Shown: one piece after another, positions 5,618-7,079 of the stretch
How the letters are laid out: each line of letters starts with the position of its first letter
Numbering within the stretch: the first letter of the stretch is position 1
DNA from: Alcaligenaceae bacterium
GTDB lineage: Bacteria; Pseudomonadota; Gammaproteobacteria; Burkholderiales; Burkholderiaceae_B
Assembly: GCA_029265335.1 (NCBI GenBank)
Contig: JAJUJN010000107.1
Span: forward strand, 1 to 7,079
DNA length: 7,079 nucleotides
Direction: 5' to 3'
The notes under the pieces: generated by a model
Told to the model about the DNA's origin: nothing
The model's database searches: none
The model's input: the letters and a program-made list of their open reading frames with translations, nothing else
Program-made: the position numbers and the translations under genes

Positions 5618-7079
5618 TGTTGGCCGCGGGCAGGGCAGAGGCAGGCGCACGCGCCGCCCAGGAGGCGCGCGAGCGCTACGGCACCGGCGACGCCTCGGCC
5701 CGCCTGCCCGTGGGGCTTTCGGGCCGCCTACTCATCGGCATCGCTGTAGTCTGGTCGCTTTTCCAGCTCTGGATTGCCTCTCCTTTGCCCTATATCGTAC
5801 GTATTGGCGTATTCAACGCCACCGAGGCGCGCTCCATCCATCTCACTTTCGCGATGGCGCTCGCCTTTCTCTCCTACGGGGCGCGCTCCAGCTCACCGCG
5901 CAACACGGTGCCGGTGCTCGACTGGCTCCTGGCCGCGGTGGGCGCATTCTGCGCGCTCTATATCTTTCTGTTCCAGGATCAACTCGCCCTGCGGCCAGGG
6001 GCGCCGCTCACCCACGACGTAGTCATCGGCATTATCGGTTTGCTCGTGCTTCTCGAAGCCACGCGGCGTGCGCTCGGGCCGCCGTTGATGATCATCGCCT
6101 CGGTGTTCCTGCTCTATTCGCTGGCCGGGCCCTGGATGCCCGGTCTTCTGGCGCCTCGCGGCGTGAGCCTGGCGGGCCTGGTCAATCATCAATGGATTTC
6201 CACCCAGGGGGTGTTCGGTATTGCTCTGGGCGTATCCACGAGTTTCGTCTTTCTGTTCGTGCTCTTCGGCGCCTTGCTGGCCAAGGCGGGCGCGGGCAAT
6301 TATTTCATTCAGGTGGCATTTGCAGCGCTTGGCCACTATCGGGGCGGACCGGCAAAGGCCGCGGTGGTGGGGTCGGCCTTTACCGGTGTCATCTCGGGTT
6401 CATCCATCGCCAACACGGTCACCACGGGTACCTTCACCATCCCCATGATGAAACGGGTGGGCTTTTCGCCCGACAAGGCCGGCGCCGTGGAAGTGTCCTC
6501 GTCCATCAATGGGCAGCTCATGCCGCCGGTGATGGGGGCGGCGGCCTTTCTCATGGTGGAGTATGTCGGCATTCCGTATGTCGACATCATTCGCCACGCG
6601 CTGTTGCCCGCCATCATCTCCTATATCGCGCTCTTCTATCTGGTGCACCTCGAGGCGCTCAAATCCAATCTCCCCAAGCTGGAACGATCTGGCCCCAACC
6701 GCACCGTTCTGCAACGTTTGCTTGGGTTTCTGGGCGGCTTGATCAGCTTCATGATTCTTGCCGCTCTGGTGTATTACGGTTTGGGCTGGCTCAAGCCGGT
6801 GCTGGGCAACGCCGCGGGCTGGGCGGGCTCCGCCCTGCTGGTGGTGGCCTACCTGGCTCTGTTGCGCCTAGCTGCCTCGCAGCCCTTGCTCGAAGAGCCC
6901 GATCCGTCACAACCCGGTTACCAGTTGCCCCGGCTGGTGCCCACCCTGCTGGCCGGTTTGCATTTTGTGTTGCCGGTAGTTGTGCTCCTCTGGTGCCTCA
7001 TGATCGAGCGATTCTCGCCGGGGCTTTCCGCTTATTGGGCCACGGTGATCATGATCTGCATCATGCTCACCCAGCGGCC
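5617..7079 (+). CDS. Fused TRAP transporter permease (4TM + 12TM type), N-terminal part (runs off right edge)
   Basis: Open from the ATG at 5617 to the window end: 487 complete codons with no stop. The start overlaps the TGA of the TAXI receptor (TGATG), indicating translational coupling; the upstream Shine-Dalgarno is weak. Residues 1-37 are hydrophilic, rich in Ala, Arg and Glu, followed by a first membrane helix at about 38-55. Several more helices make up the small DctQ-like portion (to about 170), after which the large DctM-like portion begins. Its hallmarks are G-S-S-I-A-N-T-V-T-T-G-T-F-T-I-P-M-M-K (261-279) and I-N-G-Q-L-M-P-P-V-M-G (297-307), the conserved transport-path motifs of fused TRAP permeases. 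The inner-membrane protein moves the substrate delivered by the TAXI receptor, driven by an ion gradient. Family members are commonly over 600 residues, so a substantial C-terminal part lies outside the window. Confidence 0.95.
   Translation, partial: MLAAGRAEAGARAAQEARERYGTGDASARLPVGLSGRLLIGIAVVWSLFQLWIASPLPYIVRIGVFNATEARSIHLTFAMALAFLSYGARSSSPRNTVPVLDWLLAAVGAFCALYIFLFQDQLALRPGAPLTHDVVIGIIGLLVLLEATRRALGPPLMIIASVFLLYSLAGPWMPGLLAPRGVSLAGLVNHQWISTQGVFGIALGVSTSFVFLFVLFGALLAKAGAGNYFIQVAFAALGHYRGGPAKAAVVGSAFTGVISGSSIANTVTTGTFTIPMMKRVGFSPDKAGAVEVSSSINGQLMPPVMGAAAFLMVEYVGIPYVDIIRHALLPAIISYIALFYLVHLEALKSNLPKLERSGPNRTVLQRLLGFLGGLISFMILAALVYYGLGWLKPVLGNAAGWAGSALLVVAYLALLRLAASQPLLEEPDPSQPGYQLPRLVPTLLAGLHFVLPVVVLLWCLMIERFSPGLSAYWATVIMICIMLTQR

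Noticed and set aside
4613..5650. A 345-codon open frame on the minus strand opposite the TAXI receptor
   Set aside because: It is the high-GC antisense shadow of a clearly recognisable TAXI protein; its translation is rich in His, Arg and Gly with no family motif.

Overview
The window is ordinary-looking, high-GC bacterial chromosome, densely coded, with no mobile element, CRISPR array, tRNA or rRNA that I can see. The gene content suggests a beta-proteobacterium of the Burkholderiales, most likely an Alcaligenaceae-like organism (Bordetella/Achromobacter/Pusillimonas relatives). The reason is a Bug/TctC-type solute receptor paired with a divergent LysR regulator, an arrangement greatly expanded in that group. 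This placement is inference from gene style, not from a marker gene.

Layout. On the minus strand, the left edge holds the N-terminal 115 residues of a zinc-dependent nucleoside/cytidine-type deaminase (345 down to 1). Upstream of it, on the same strand, is a LysR-type regulator (1367 down to 432). A 194-bp divergent control region (1368-1561) separates the regulator from a plus-strand gene set: a periplasmic Bug/TctC receptor (1562-2548), a cytoplasmic type I sulfatase of the choline-sulfatase (BetC) branch (2588-4156), and a small NIPSNAP-family protein (4191-4520). The gaps in this set are 39 and 34 bp, each downstream gene has its own Shine-Dalgarno, and I see no terminator inside, so I read it as one operon controlled by the LysR protein.

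A 116-bp gap (4521-4636) with an extended -10 promoter then leads to a second transport unit. It consists of a TAXI-type TRAP solute receptor (4637-5617, GTG start) and, overlapping it by one base (TGATG), a fused TRAP permease (5617 onward). The permease runs off the right edge with 487 full codons visible.

How the genes could work together (inference): the sulfatase has no signal peptide, so its sulfate ester must be brought into the cytoplasm. Two different high-affinity receptor systems lie on either side of it, which would suit uptake followed by desulfation. The Bug receptor has no TctA/TctB membrane partner in the window, and no choline-oxidation gene (betA, betB, betI) is present. Two parts of the sulfatase that I recall as being near the choline-sulfate pocket look different from classical BetC, so the true substrate may not be choline-O-sulfate. 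That is the most interesting open question here. I do not see clear evidence of an entirely new kind of system.
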